Below are positions 9,993 through 19,936 of a stretch of 64,000 nucleotides of DNA, piece after piece (positions within the stretch are counted from its first letter, which is position 1; every line of letters begins with the position of its first letter). This stretch comes from Aphanomyces cochlioides. Its lineage: Eukaryota > Oomycota > Saprolegniomycetes > Saprolegniales > Verrucalvaceae. The notes below the pieces were generated by a model. That model made no database searches. It was not told the DNA's origin and saw nothing but the letters and a program-made list of their open reading frames with translations. The translations under genes and the position numbers were made by a program. The DNA lies in the NCBI GenBank assembly GCA_019828595.1, contig JAHQRK010000013.1, positions 527,501-591,500 on the forward strand, read 5' to 3'.

Positions 9993-11562
9993 ATGGCCTT
10001 AAGCTGTGGTCGCCTCGTGGCGTGGATTGCGTTGGTGGCATCTCTAGTTTTGGTCAGTGGCGCCGGGGACTGCCCGCCCCGTATTCGTAAATCATGGAAG
10101 CGACAAAGTTCGCAGAAAAAGCGCTCTATGTCGAAGCGTTGGGCGTCGCCATGGACCGTGGCTTCCATCAAAAGTTTATGTCGATGCATGTGGACAAGAT
10201 GAGCAATGCGGAAGCCCACGGGACGTGCGTCTTTTTGTTCTGGCATCGGCGTTTCCTCACGGAGTATGAAAACATGCTCCGAAGCTTGGACGACAAGTTT
10301 GCCTGCGTGACGCTGCCGTACTACGACTACATTCAAGACAATATTGCATTCAGTCGACGCAACGGAGGCTGCACCAACATTGAGAGCTGTTTGCCGTTCC
10401 TCCAAGAGCTTGGAGGGTCTCGAAATGCGTCGAAAATGTGGTCGCAAGGCATGACGATCGCCCAAGAGTACACGTTCCAGAACAAATGCATTCAGGCGGA
10501 CCCTGTCGGTCACTTTTGCGAAAACCCAAGAGACTCGAGAGCGTGTACTCGGTGCGTGCGTGGCGCACGACGACGTTCAATCCTGATCTTGGCATTGCCA
10601 ACATCAAGGCGCAGATATTTTCGAGCAACAACATTGCCGACCTGACGAGCAATTTGGAGAACTCGCCGCATAATACGATGCATGGCACGCTCGACGGCGC
10701 CATGTCCAACATCTTTGTCTCGCCCGCGGATCCGGTCTTCTACTCGCACCACGCAACGATCGACGCGCTCCATGCGATCTACTACAAGTGCCGTGTCAAG
10801 GGCCTTGGGCTCTCCAACCGTGAGCGCCAAACCAACGAACTGTCGTTCCAAGGATGCCGGACGCCCGTCGGGAGAGTCACGGCCAAGTCGCAGCTTACGA
10901 TGAACGTTGTGATCAAAGGCAAGGCGATTCCTGGACGAGGAACCATCCGTGAAAGCGTTTTTCAAGGACATTCCGAGCGAATACTACGCCCTCACAGATA
11001 CAACTCGGTTGGGGGAGTCTAGCTACGCGTACGAGTTGACGGAATTGTTGGGGGATCTCTGCGCCAAGTGTGAAAAGTCTGGCACGGCGACGGAAGTCGA
11101 CCAGGACAAATCGCAAGGAAACGACGGACAATTGAGCAACATTGTCGTGCCCATGTCGACGAAAGGCCCGAGCCAGCGGTTTCTAGCGTGGCGCCGGGAG
11201 ATCCAAGCGGCGGGGGAAGCACTCAACATGACGGACAACCAAATCGACGACCAAGTCGTGCGCATCCGAACGCTCTTCTATAAAAACTGTCTCGGCGGCG
11301 TCGCCGACTTTTCCAAAGATTTCAAAACGATGTGGAACGAGCGCAAAAGCTGGGCCAAGACCATTCTCGACAAACTGCGCAACCGAAAGTCGGCCATTCG
11401 TATCAAGTCGTTCCCAGAACTGAATGAAAAGGCTGCCGAGGAGACGAGCTCAAGACGTCGTCGAAGAGTCGCCGAGGGAGAAAAAACGCCAAGTCCAAGG
11501 CAAAGACGAAGGCCAAGAAGTCCAAAGCTAGAAATCAACTTAACAGCTTAACTACGTTATAA
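9993..11562 (+). pseudogene. Tyrosinase (copper phenol oxidase), frameshifted
   Basis: Tyrosinases oxidise phenols to quinones with a paired copper centre. ATG 9993 opens a signal peptide (MALSCGRLVAWIALVASLVL). The frame then shifts near 10108 (one base lost), near 10550-10562, near 10930 and possibly near 11445, after which a Lys-rich tail fits better. The copper sites survive: CuA His in SMHVDK, EAHGT and FWHRRF; CuB His in SPHNTMH and in FYSHHATIDALH after the SPADPVF motif. The shifts leave no room for introns, so the gene is broken here or the sequence has indel errors. It stands alone between two protease blocks. Confidence 0.8.
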
Positions 11563-11625
11563 AAACTGATGGATAAGACAGACAAGAGTATAAGCATCAT
11601 CACATAATTGAGTACGCAAGAAAGT

Positions 11626-12607
11626 TTAGTTGCCGCACCATTGAGTTCCATACGCCGCGGTTAAAAATTCGCAAACTTTCTTTTGAAAGCCATTCAAGCA
11701 TTGGCGACCACGAGGGTAGAAGCAGCTCTTGCATGAACCACAGCGACCGTTGGACGGGGACGAGTTTGTTGGCGTGGGCGTGGCCCCCGAAGGTTGGGGC
11801 TTGCGGGTTGCCGTCGGTCGTGGCTGCGATGTTGGCCGTGGGTCTGTTGGCGATGGCAGTGGTTGTCCAGTGATGGGAGACGCAGTGGGTCGCGACGTGG
11901 TGGGGGACGAAGGAGTGGGTGGCGATGGGGATTTGGAGACGTAAGGCTCAATAAAGTCACGAGCGATGGAAATGCGACCGTAGACGCCAGGTTTGTTGGC
12001 TTGCGCGCAGCCAAGACCCCAGCTGACGACGCCTACGAGTTTCTCGCTGCCGTTTTGTTCGACGGTCAATGGGCCACCAGAATCCCCTTGGCATGAATCT
12101 TCGCCAGCTTTGCCCCCCGCACACAGCATTGTGCTGTCGACTGGGGCTCCTGAGAGCAATTGGCCGCATTTGGTGTTGTCCAACGCGTCGACTTCGACTT
12201 CGAACAACACATTCGATTGCGAGCCACCGGACGACGTGGCTCCCCACCCACGGACAATCGTGGGGACGCCGCCAGCGACGTTGTCAAACGAGACTTGGAC
12301 GGGGGGAATCATCGAGTTGCGTTCCAAAATCAAGATGGCAAAGTCATACGAGTTGGTGTTGGCGTTGTTCTTGGGATGTTTGATTTCCTTGGTGACTCGG
12401 ATTTGCTCGCCGTCTTTGGAGCTACTTAGGAAGTGCGACCAAATGGAAGCGTAGTTGAGCCCATGGCCCAGAGGCAGTGGCTGTTTGACGAAGCCCCGTG
12501 ACGTACAAATGCTTCCCCGTCGTGGCTTCCTTGCCCCCGACGATTTCAAGTTGAGCGACGGCTGATGTGGCAAAGAGAGCTGCGGTGACGAACAAGGTTG
12601 CTTTCAT
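11626..12607 (-). pseudogene. Trypsin-like protease with the His region deleted
   Basis: The start at 12607 encodes a signal peptide (MKATLFVTAALFATSAVAQL) and the mature N-terminus EIVGGKEA. After TGLRQTATAS about 65 bases are missing relative to intact paralogues. They would encode the conserved CGG-SLIAP-TAAHC block, so the catalytic His is lost and the frame shifts. The rest is open from 12573 to 11626: Asp in NSYDFAIL, Ser in [10 protein letters not shown], a Pro/Ser/Thr linker and the six-cysteine module (CGSCKSCFYPRG to QWCGN). Trypsin specificity is implied by the Asp six residues before the Ser. Confidence 0.85.
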
Positions 12608-12610
12608 GCT

Positions 12611-12626
12611 GCAAATTGGAAAATGT
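12611..12626 (-). promoter_or_regulatory. Oomycete-type core promoter of the 11.6 kb trypsin
   Basis: On the minus strand TACATTTTCCAATTTG ends four bases before the ATG. It resembles TCATTYYNCAWTTT with one change at the start. Confidence 0.55.
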
Positions 12627-13232
12627 ATAAGATTGCTATGTATCTAGGACGGCCTTGGAACCTCTCTCATGGTGTAAATTCTAGCCAAAGATGGTGGGTC
12701 CAGCAAAGACATCCAGCTTGCAGAGCGTCCACGTGGTGCATAGTCGAGAGTTGTAGAGGCTGAGACAGCAGTTCATTGGAATTCACTGGCAAACCCGCAA
12801 TAAATTATATCTTGCATATTATGATAGTGCCAATTGAATCATATTATGGAGTTTGTACAGTTTATGCCGTACAGCCATGCTAGGAGCATTGGAATCTTGT
12901 AGCTACGCTAGATTTTGGCTGCTATGTACTCAATTTAGTATGTGCGTATCCCTGAAGGGATGCTCTATGATATAATTGTTCAAAGACCACTTCGAGAAAC
13001 CCGTACCAGGATAAACAGGAACGCGTTATTTATAATATTGAAGACAGTTTTCATGAACAAAGTCGACTCGACATCGATACTAGACCTCCTCGTGGCCTTC
13101 TCGGCACGTTGAATGGTTTCGAATGAAGCTGGAAGAAGTACTTCTCGTCACGCCAGCTAAAGTCTAGAGTTTAAACTCTATAGTTTCATAATTAATACCT
13201 TTTATAAATGATATTGTACGTTTGCTTCAAAA
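12627..13232. other. Intergenic DNA
   Basis: No gene is supported in this stretch. Confidence 0.5.
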
Positions 13233-13401
13233 TGTCCATTTTGGTGGGATATCTATCCGGAAATGATCCGGATATAAATTCCGCTTCATGTCATTCTGAC
13301 GGGGAAAGTGAAGTAAAAACATGCTGGACATCGTCTCAATCGTTGCAGACAAGCATGCTGCCACAAGCGTGAAGTTCTACTGCTTGTACATGTTCTACAT
13401 T

Positions 13402-14489
13402 ATGAAGTTATCGAAAAAACGCTTGTCGGCTCTCTTCCACAAAGGTTTTATCATCAATTGACTCTGCTGAAGGGGACTTTCCATAGACCTAAGGACGATT
13501 TCCCGTTGGATTCGACGGTATGAACAAACGGGACTAGTTGCTCGGGTCCCTACAAAGGGTCTTTACAGGATCCACAATACAACTGAGCGTGAGTAGCTCG
13601 TGCAACTTTATCGCGATCGACCAACTCTGTATTTGGGTGAGGCTCAATTCATGTATGAGTCAGAATTTCACAAACACATCTCAAGCTCCCACATTTCTGT
13701 GATACTACGGGATGCTGGTTTAACATACAAGGTGCTCGAGCGACGAGCTATACAGATAAGCAACCAAGACATTGCCCGCTTTTCAAATGAATTGTTATTG
13801 TTTCCATGGGCACTAGAAAACCTCGTATTTCTCGACGAAGTTAGCTTTGATAACAGAGATTTGTTGAGAAAAAGGGGCTTTGGGGTGAAGGTATGATACA
13901 CGCTTCAATCTAACTTGAATAGTTTGTCATTAGGGAAAACAATTATATTATCGTGGTGAATTCCAACGAAAACCTCGAATGTCAAAGCTCTGTTTCATTG
14001 GTATTGATGGTGTGATTGATGTCTTCATGGTTAATGGAACGTTTGATCGTCAATCGTTCATCACATATTGCAAGATATTTGCGATGAGTGGAAAGGTATT
14101 TTAGTTTCAAAATGTGTTTCATATGAAGAAAGGTTCAACAATACCCTGGACGACATTCTGTTTGGATCATGGATGGCGCTAGAATACATTGCCATCCTTC
14201 AATTATTCATTATCTTAGATCATTAGGCATTATATCTATCTTTCTACCTGCTTACTGTCCATTCTTCAATCCCATCGAGTTTGTTTTTGGACTTGCCAAA
14301 CGACGAATAAGACGCATATACCAAGAGAATGGCGAGCACAGTATTGATATTATTGCTTCACAAGTATTTTGCGAATTCGAACAAAGAAATTTTGAAGGCA
14401 TCTACAAGAAATGTGGCTATACATCACGTGGATTTGATTCTTCCATTGCATACGAAATGAATATGGCTGATCTTGAATTTTACAATTAG
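13402..14489 (+). CDS. DDE endonuclease transposase with three short introns, one in-frame stop
   Basis: Exons 13402-13444, 13487-13890, 13934-14095 and 14133-14489 join in frame across GT-AG introns of 42, 43 and 37 nt. The N-terminus has a helix-turn-helix (RTISRWIRRYEQTGL). The catalytic domain of the IS630/Tc1 DDE_3 type shows Asp in FLDEVSF, Asp in WIMDGARIH and Glu in NPIEFVFG. An in-frame TAG at 13594-13596 (probably from CAG, before LVQLYRDRP) is the only obvious defect. The first exon is inferred from reading frame and splice sites, so it is less certain than the rest. Confidence 0.7.
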
Positions 14490-14578
14490 ATTATCTAGAG
14501 TAAATTGACAAGACAAAGCTATAATGCATGACATCAAAAATCGTTTCATTGATCTGCATCAATTACATGCATGTCAAG

Positions 14579-15671
14579 CTAAATATGATCTGTGTCTTCG
14601 ACATTTGGGATGTGATTGATAATTTCATCTGACTCGTCTGATGGAATTGGTTCATGTGCTTGCTCCATATCGTGCAACACGTCACGGCGAGTTTGTGCAA
14701 AGCGTATTTCAGCTTCAAATTGTCTATTCAAAGCCTCAAACATGACAGATTGAGCTCTGTAACTCAAGCACCCAGTCATCAAAATTACTACACTCCAAAG
14801 TAATTACAAGTAAAGGCAAAAATACCTTTTGATTCGTTTCAATGAGTCGCTGAGATGACTTAAAGCGTCTGCCGAGCGCTTGTTTTCGCGCCAAGCAATA
14901 CGATTGACTTGTCGATGAACATGCAATTCTAAATAGGAATTTGTAGCTGCAAGACGAAACAAATGTATCATGTTGGCTGGTACTTGTCCACGCGTCTGGC
15001 TGTCTCTTGTATGAGCGGGGCTTCTCAAAATCTTGTCTGCCCATTGAAACCACACGTTTTCCTATTCACAGTTTGCTTTAATTCCCACAATAAATGCACA
15101 GTACATGAGCTGAAAATTGAGGATTTAGTGATTTCAATCTGGTGACGTACGATAAATAGTAAGTGAAGACACATTCATCATCGTGTACCAATTCAAGAAC
15201 TGCTTGCATATCGGGAGCTCCAGCTCGATCTGAACTGGCAGTAGAAAATAACGCTTTTTCTGCTGCTTGCCACAATTTTGAGTTTGATATACTATGGGAG
15301 TATCTGTGAACTATCGCGAGCACGCTATCATCCCGCCATTTTTGCAATATAGAGCTAGTGATTTGTTGTAGAGAGCGATATTTGTTCTTCTTGCAATCGT
15401 ATAGAACTATAAACTTGTGGAAATCACTCGTTTGAGGGGTCGAATCGTCAGAAAACTTGAATTTCGGATCGACCTCTGAAACAATGATTTCACGAATGCA
15501 TTGAGGTCGACAGAACTCCACCAGAGCGTCTTTCCATTCCTCCACTGTGTTACCGACAATGATCTGAGGCTCACTTCTTGCTGACGATGACTGTCCTTTG
15601 AAATCTCTGGCACTCTTCGACACAGGAACACGATAGAGCGCGACGGGGGAAGTCTCGGTAGAATCCATCAT
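14579..15671 (-). CDS. Unknown protein with two introns, possible transposon partner
   Basis: Exons 15671-15147, 15061-14826 and 14756-14579 join in frame across GT-AG introns of 85 and 69 nt to give about 312 residues. I recognise no domain. The N-terminal half has a folded look (VEEWKDALVEFCRPQCIREI); the C-terminal part is helical and charged (RIAWRENKRSADALSHLSDS, then MFEALNRQFEAEIRFAQTR) and ends acidic. It converges on the DDE transposase with about 90 bases between stop codons, which suggests one mobile element. The exon 1/exon 2 junction was chosen because the alternative splice site breaks the frame. Confidence 0.55.
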
Positions 15672-15797
15672 GGGAGAACACAGAAAAGATGTGATTGGAG
15701 AAGGTGTTGGAAGAATGAGTTATGACTGGTCGCGGAATTTCTCGCGATTTGAGAGTGCAGAGAGTGAGTGCGGGATAAAATCCCGACCTTTTGGACA

Positions 15798-16731
15798 CTT
15801 CAAACCACGCCAACAATAAATAATTGTAATATTTTATATCTGCCACACAAGATGGACTGTCACATTGCCGTTCCAATCGTGGGCTTTTATCCAAATGTCG
15901 GTTTATCGAATCGTGGTGGTCAGTTCATCGCGTTCTCTCTCGCTGTAAATCTGGATAAAAGCATCTCCGTGGCTTGGCGAGCCTTGGGCCTGAAGCGGCG
16001 GAAGCCAATTCCCAAATCTTACTGTAACTGCAATGAAACGATTCCTCACCGACGACTTTTCACATCGGCACCTCAACCTGACGCTGAGCTTGCGTGATCG
16101 GAATATCAAGCCGAGTCGCAAGTCTACAAAATGTTGATTGCTTGGTTTGCCATATACTGGTAGTTCTCCAAGGCGTTTAGTTCTTCGTCAGAGCTCGTGG
16201 GGGCAAATGTTGTATTCACGTAGAGACAGGCCGTAGGGCTTCCTCGGTTGACTCTTCTCGTCGATCTGTCGTTTGTGTTCATTGACCTCTTTTCCTCTGG
16301 CTTGCTGGTCCCCCAGAGGAGCTACAGTAGTGCAGTGCGAGACGACGAGTAGACTGTAGCTTTGGCATAGTCTTACCATGAGGAGATTTCAACCGTTCCT
16401 TCCTGAGTTTGAGATGAAATGACGCACTTCTTGATGGTTCAGTGGAGCAGTGTGGAGGACTCACAAGTCTCTACACGTCGGAGAGAATCGGTTCGTTTTT
16501 GTCGGAATAGAATCTTTGCACTGAGAGGGGATGGACAATCATGAAGTCGATCAGCCTTCGGGCTAAGAGTGCCAAAGTGAACTCTTCGGGGTCATCAAGG
16601 TCCTTAAGTGCAATGTGAGTAAGAGGCACAGAGGCCGATGTACGCTGTGGCATCTTGATTGCTGGAATCCTCCACTTCCACGACTTTGTGGGGAGATTTC
16701 AAGCCGAGATTGTGGATAAGGGTTTACTGGT
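15798..16731. other. No confident gene; possible degraded coding remnants
   Basis: Minus-strand open frames between 16188 and 16653 look mildly protein-like (ALKDLDDPEEFTLALLARRL) but have no start, domain or continuity I can defend. They may be the remains of a transposon. Confidence 0.35.
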
Positions 16732-16805
16732 AGAGAATACAACAAACTTGACAAAGATTTCATTGCATTATAGCGGGTTATGGCGACGCAAGTTGCTTGA
16801 ATATA

Positions 16806-17147
16806 CTAGCAAGAACCACCCCAACCATCCAACCAAGGCCCACCCCAGCCACCATAGCCCCAACCACCCCATCGACCGCCCCAACCACGATGGCCCCATC
16901 CCCAGCCACGGCCACCCCAGCCGCGGCCCCATCCCCAGCCGCGGCCACCCCAGCCACGACCACCCCAGCCACGACCACCCCAGCGTCCCCATTCCTTCGA
17001 TTGATCGTCAGAAGCTTCAGTTATCTCTTGACGCAAATGTCCTTCTTTAGGGATGGCAGTCTCATGGGAATTCGTTGGAAGCTGGTCAGCATTAGCAACA
17101 TGGATCAAAGCGCTCGCTGCAATCAACAGTGTCAACGTTGTCTTCAT
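16806..17147 (-). CDS. GRW peptide, secreted Gly/Arg/Trp-rich protein (copy 2)
   Basis: A 113-residue protein with signal peptide 1-20, an acidic linker with HLRQEITEASDDQSKEW (HLR at 37-39), and a repetitive domain from 53 on built of GGRGW and GWGRG units, ending WLDGWGGSC. I chose the Met at 17147 because it opens the signal peptide; upstream in-frame starts add unlikely residues. The high Arg and Trp content recalls cationic membrane- or polysaccharide-binding peptides, but that is inference. It is divergent from the GCG gene at 17319. Confidence 0.75.
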   Translation of the reverse strand: MKTTLTLLIAASALIHVANADQLPTNSHETAIPKEGHLRQEITEASDDQSKEWGRWGGRGWGGRGWGGRGWGWGRGWGGRGWGWGHRGWGGRWGGWGYGGWGGPWLDGWGGSC

Positions 17148-17318
17148 CGCAACTTTGATAATGAATCCCCCTGACATATCGATCTTGCATTTGATGGATG
17201 TAGTCAAGAATGAGATGGAAGTCGACGTTCTTGTCAACTGAATGGGGACATCAAATATTGACAACCAACACACGATATCAAAGCAATCTCTCACTTTGCA
17301 TCTTGCGTGGTTGTTCCA
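17148..17318. promoter_or_regulatory. Bidirectional promoter of the GCG/GRW pair (copy 2)
   Basis: 171 bases. The core-like element TCACTTTGCATCTT is at 17291-17304, 14 bases before the GCG start. Confidence 0.6.
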
Positions 17319-17597
17319 ATGAAGCTTGCTCTCTTGACGATCGTTTCTGCTATCGCGTTCGCCTCGGACGTCGCCTTGACGAGCGACGATGCCAAGCCGC
17401 AAGAGTTGTTGCTGACGACCAAGGACACCAAGCATTTGCGCGATGTGCCTGCCAAGTCGGACCAGAAGCACGAATGGGGCCTGTGGGGATGGGGTGGCGG
17501 TGGCTGCGGCATTGGTGGTTGTGGTCTGTGGGGACTTGGCGGTTGTGGCCTGGGCTTTGGTGGTTGTGGCCGCTGTGGGTTTGGCTGGGGATGCTAA
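17319..17597 (+). CDS. GCG peptide (copy 2)
   Basis: 92 residues, the same protein as the copy at 8420: signal peptide, KHLRD at 38-42, SDQKHEW, then GGCG repeats with six Cys. It is the mirror of copy 1 within the inverted repeat, so the two were probably homogenised or duplicated recently. Confidence 0.75.
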   Translation: MKLALLTIVSAIAFASDVALTSDDAKPQELLLTTKDTKHLRDVPAKSDQKHEWGLWGWGGGGCGIGGCGLWGLGGCGLGFGGCGRCGFGWGC

Positions 17598-17750
17598 GTT
17601 TCCAACTCTACAGTAGATAGACAGAAGACCAAGTTGTCTTGTCGACTGTAAATTTTCCTACAAACTCCATGAGTTTTGTGGACAAAAAGCACTTTTGTTA
17701 TCTTTATAGACATCCAAGAAGCAAACTCCATACTCGACGACGTAGAGTGC

Positions 17751-18369
17751 TCAGTTTCCACACCAAATGGTGCCGTACGCAGAGCTGTAGTAGTCGCAGT
17801 CGTCTTGACTAAAGCTGGTGAGGCAGTAGTCGGCATCAGGGTAGTAGCAGTACGAGCACGAGCCACAGCCAGCGGATGGAGGGGCCGTCGTGGGTTTGGT
17901 GGTCTTGGGCTTGGTCGTCGAAGGGCTTGGTCGTGGGTTTGGAGGTCACTGGCGATGTCGAAGGCGCCGTGGTTGGTTTGGTCGTCACTGGCGACGTCGA
18001 TGGAGCTGTCGTTGGCTTGGTCGTGACGGGAGCCGTCGTGGATGGAGTCGGCGATGGGGAGCCACTGAGGTAAGGCTCAATGAAGTCGCGAGCTGCCGAA
18101 ATGCGACCGTAGACACCAGGCTTGTCCGCTTCAGCACAACCAAGACCCCAGCTGACGACACCAATCAGCTTTTCACTGCCGTCTTGTTCGACGGTCAAAG
18201 GTCCATCCGAGTCGCCTTGGCACGAGTCTTCGCCGGCCTTGCCACCAGCACAGATCATCGTGTCGTCCACCGTGTAGCCAGACAACAACGACGCGCACTT
18301 GGTGTTTTCCAGCGCATCCACTTCGACTTCCAACAACACATTCGATTGCGAGCCGCCAGACGATGTGGT
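17751..18369 (-). pseudogene. 5'-truncated trypsin-like protease (copy 2)
   Basis: Mirror of the 7.6 kb fragment, with the same missing N-terminal half and the same linker frameshift near 17923 that replaces the cysteine module by a hydrophobic tail. One extra change turns the Ser-site motif into CQGDSDGP, losing a conserved Gly next to the nucleophile. Confidence 0.85.
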
Positions 18370-18450
18370 CTCTCCATGTCTAAATCGTCGCCAGGACTTA
18401 TGGCCTTGAGGAAACTCGCCAGCTGAACAACAATCGCAATCCAGAAATGT

Positions 18451-18853
18451 CTGATTAATTGATACAGCTCAGTCTCGCACCAACAGATTTAGGCCAGGAG
18501 TATTCTGAGCCCAAGCTAAGAAGATGATTAAACACAGCTAATCCACAAGTCTAGACACAACTAACCCACAAGCAAGTTGGCGCTCCGTGTTGAAATTTCC
18601 AGCTCTGGGTTTGAAATCTTGGGGCCCTGTTGATGACAAAGGGGACAAGGAGAGAGGTCTTTGGAGGCCATGGGGGGGCTTGCGCCGCCATTATTACTAC
18701 TCCGACTGAATGCACTCAGATAACAGCCTCACTAATTGAGCCGGTGGCAGCAAAACCTGGTCCTTGAAATATCAAAACGAGTTGACTACATGCTTGGCTT
18801 AGTGTCCCCTCGTGGAATATCTTTCAAAGTAACACAGCTGCCCACAGAGGAGA
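18451..18853. other. Flank of the retrotransposon, no gene seen
   Basis: No gene is supported between the inverted repeat and the 5' LTR. Confidence 0.5.
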
Positions 18854-19120
18854 TGTAATAAAGTAATGGTTAATAGTTGTCGCCTGGCAAGACGGGTGTC
18901 GAGTCAAGCGTGTCCAACGCTGACGACACCGTCTGACTAAGTCGAGATTGGCCAGAGGCACGTGTGTTCTCAGGGAGTGTACGGCCCTCAGAAGATTATT
19001 CCGTAGCCGTGCCGAGTGTATACCGAAAACTATACCGTATTGTTTAGTTTATAGATTTAACTCTAAGCTGGCTAATCTAACTCACTTCTCATCTTCCTCT
19101 GACCTTACCAACTACCCTAC
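18854..19120 (+). repeat. 5' LTR of the 18.9 kb Gypsy element
   Basis: Starts TGTAATAAAGTAATGG and ends ACTACCCTAC. It differs from the 3' LTR by C/T and G/A at two sites. Confidence 0.9.
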
Positions 19121-19380
19121 AGTTGGTAGCACTTCTTGGTTCACGACACCAAGGACTCTAGACCCGGAGGCATAGCTCGAGGGTCGAAGGGGTTATCTTA
19201 TCTGGTTCACGCGACGGCTCATCTTTGACCGTCCAGGCGACCAGTGTTAGATCTACGCGAACACTAGCGTTCGAGCCTATCCGCTGCATTCCCCCGCGCT
19301 GTTGCATCCTAGAGCCTGCTTGGGTGGAGTCTCGAGTCTTGGGCTCTTACATCTGGTGCAAGCGAAAGACCGTGTCGTGT

Positions 19381-19788
19381 ATGAAGACAGCGACCAAGGC
19401 GAACAAGAAGCGAAAGGCGAGCGGCCAAGGCAACAAGAGTAGAGTAGAAAAGAGTAGGTTTAAAGCGAGTTTTAGTAAAATTCATTATTTGGAGGCGGAT
19501 CAAATCAAGGACCTCGACGACATCCAATCAAGCCTCGACAACAAGATCTCCAACCTCGTCCGCGTCGCCAACGGGTTCACCCGTCGTCTCGAAGAACCGC
19601 GAAAGTACTCGAATCGCGCCAAGTATATTTCGGACAAATTAGTCGACGTTCAAACTCACTTAAAATTTTTGAGCGAACTAATTGGCGAAGAAATCGACGC
19701 CCTCCTCGACTACAAACCTAAACCCAAGGAAGAAAAGCCAAAGACCGACGTCCAATCAGAAGCGTCCGAGTACTTAGCTAACCTGTAA
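19381..19788 (+). CDS. Small basic/coiled-coil ORF upstream of gag
   Basis: 135 residues from ATG 19381. The N-terminus is Lys/Arg-rich (KANKKRKASGQGNKS), followed by a probable coiled coil (DLDDIQSSLDNKISNLVRV) and an acidic/Lys C-terminus. It lies inside the retrotransposon, 149 bases ahead of gag, in a different frame. I recognise no domain; a structural or nucleic-acid-binding role in the particle is a guess from position and charge. Confidence 0.5.
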   Translation: MKTATKANKKRKASGQGNKSRVEKSRFKASFSKIHYLEADQIKDLDDIQSSLDNKISNLVRVANGFTRRLEEPRKYSNRAKYISDKLVDVQTHLKFLSELIGEEIDALLDYKPKPKEEKPKTDVQSEASEYLANL

Positions 19789-19936
19789 AGAACTCTTTTC
19801 CATACAAAAAAAAGACATTTTCAAGACAAAAAAAGAAATAAAAAGAAGAAAAAAGAACAAAAGAGAAGCATTTAAGAAACATTTCAAGAACAAATTAAGA
19901 AGTCAAGACCAGAAAAAAGGAAGATAATAAGAAAAC

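Larger units (their letters stand above)
13233..15797. mobile_element. Candidate DNA transposon (DDE_3-like) with two genes
   Basis: An intron-containing DDE transposase (plus) and an intron-containing unknown gene (minus) converge. Imperfect inverted repeats may bound them: TGTCCATTTTGGTGGGAT at 13233 and TGTCCAAAAGGTCGGGAT read backwards from 15797. Identity of the ends is only about 70 percent and I found no clear target duplication, so the limits are tentative. Confidence 0.45.
16732..18450. repeat. Right copy of the 1.7 kb inverted repeat
   Basis: Reverse complement of 7567-9230. It carries the GRW, GCG and truncated trypsin genes in mirrored order. Here the GRW gene is intact. Confidence 0.9.

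Noticed and set aside
10094..10970. Introns instead of frameshifts in the tyrosinase
   Set aside because: The adjacent frames meet or overlap with no sequence to remove, so splicing cannot join them.
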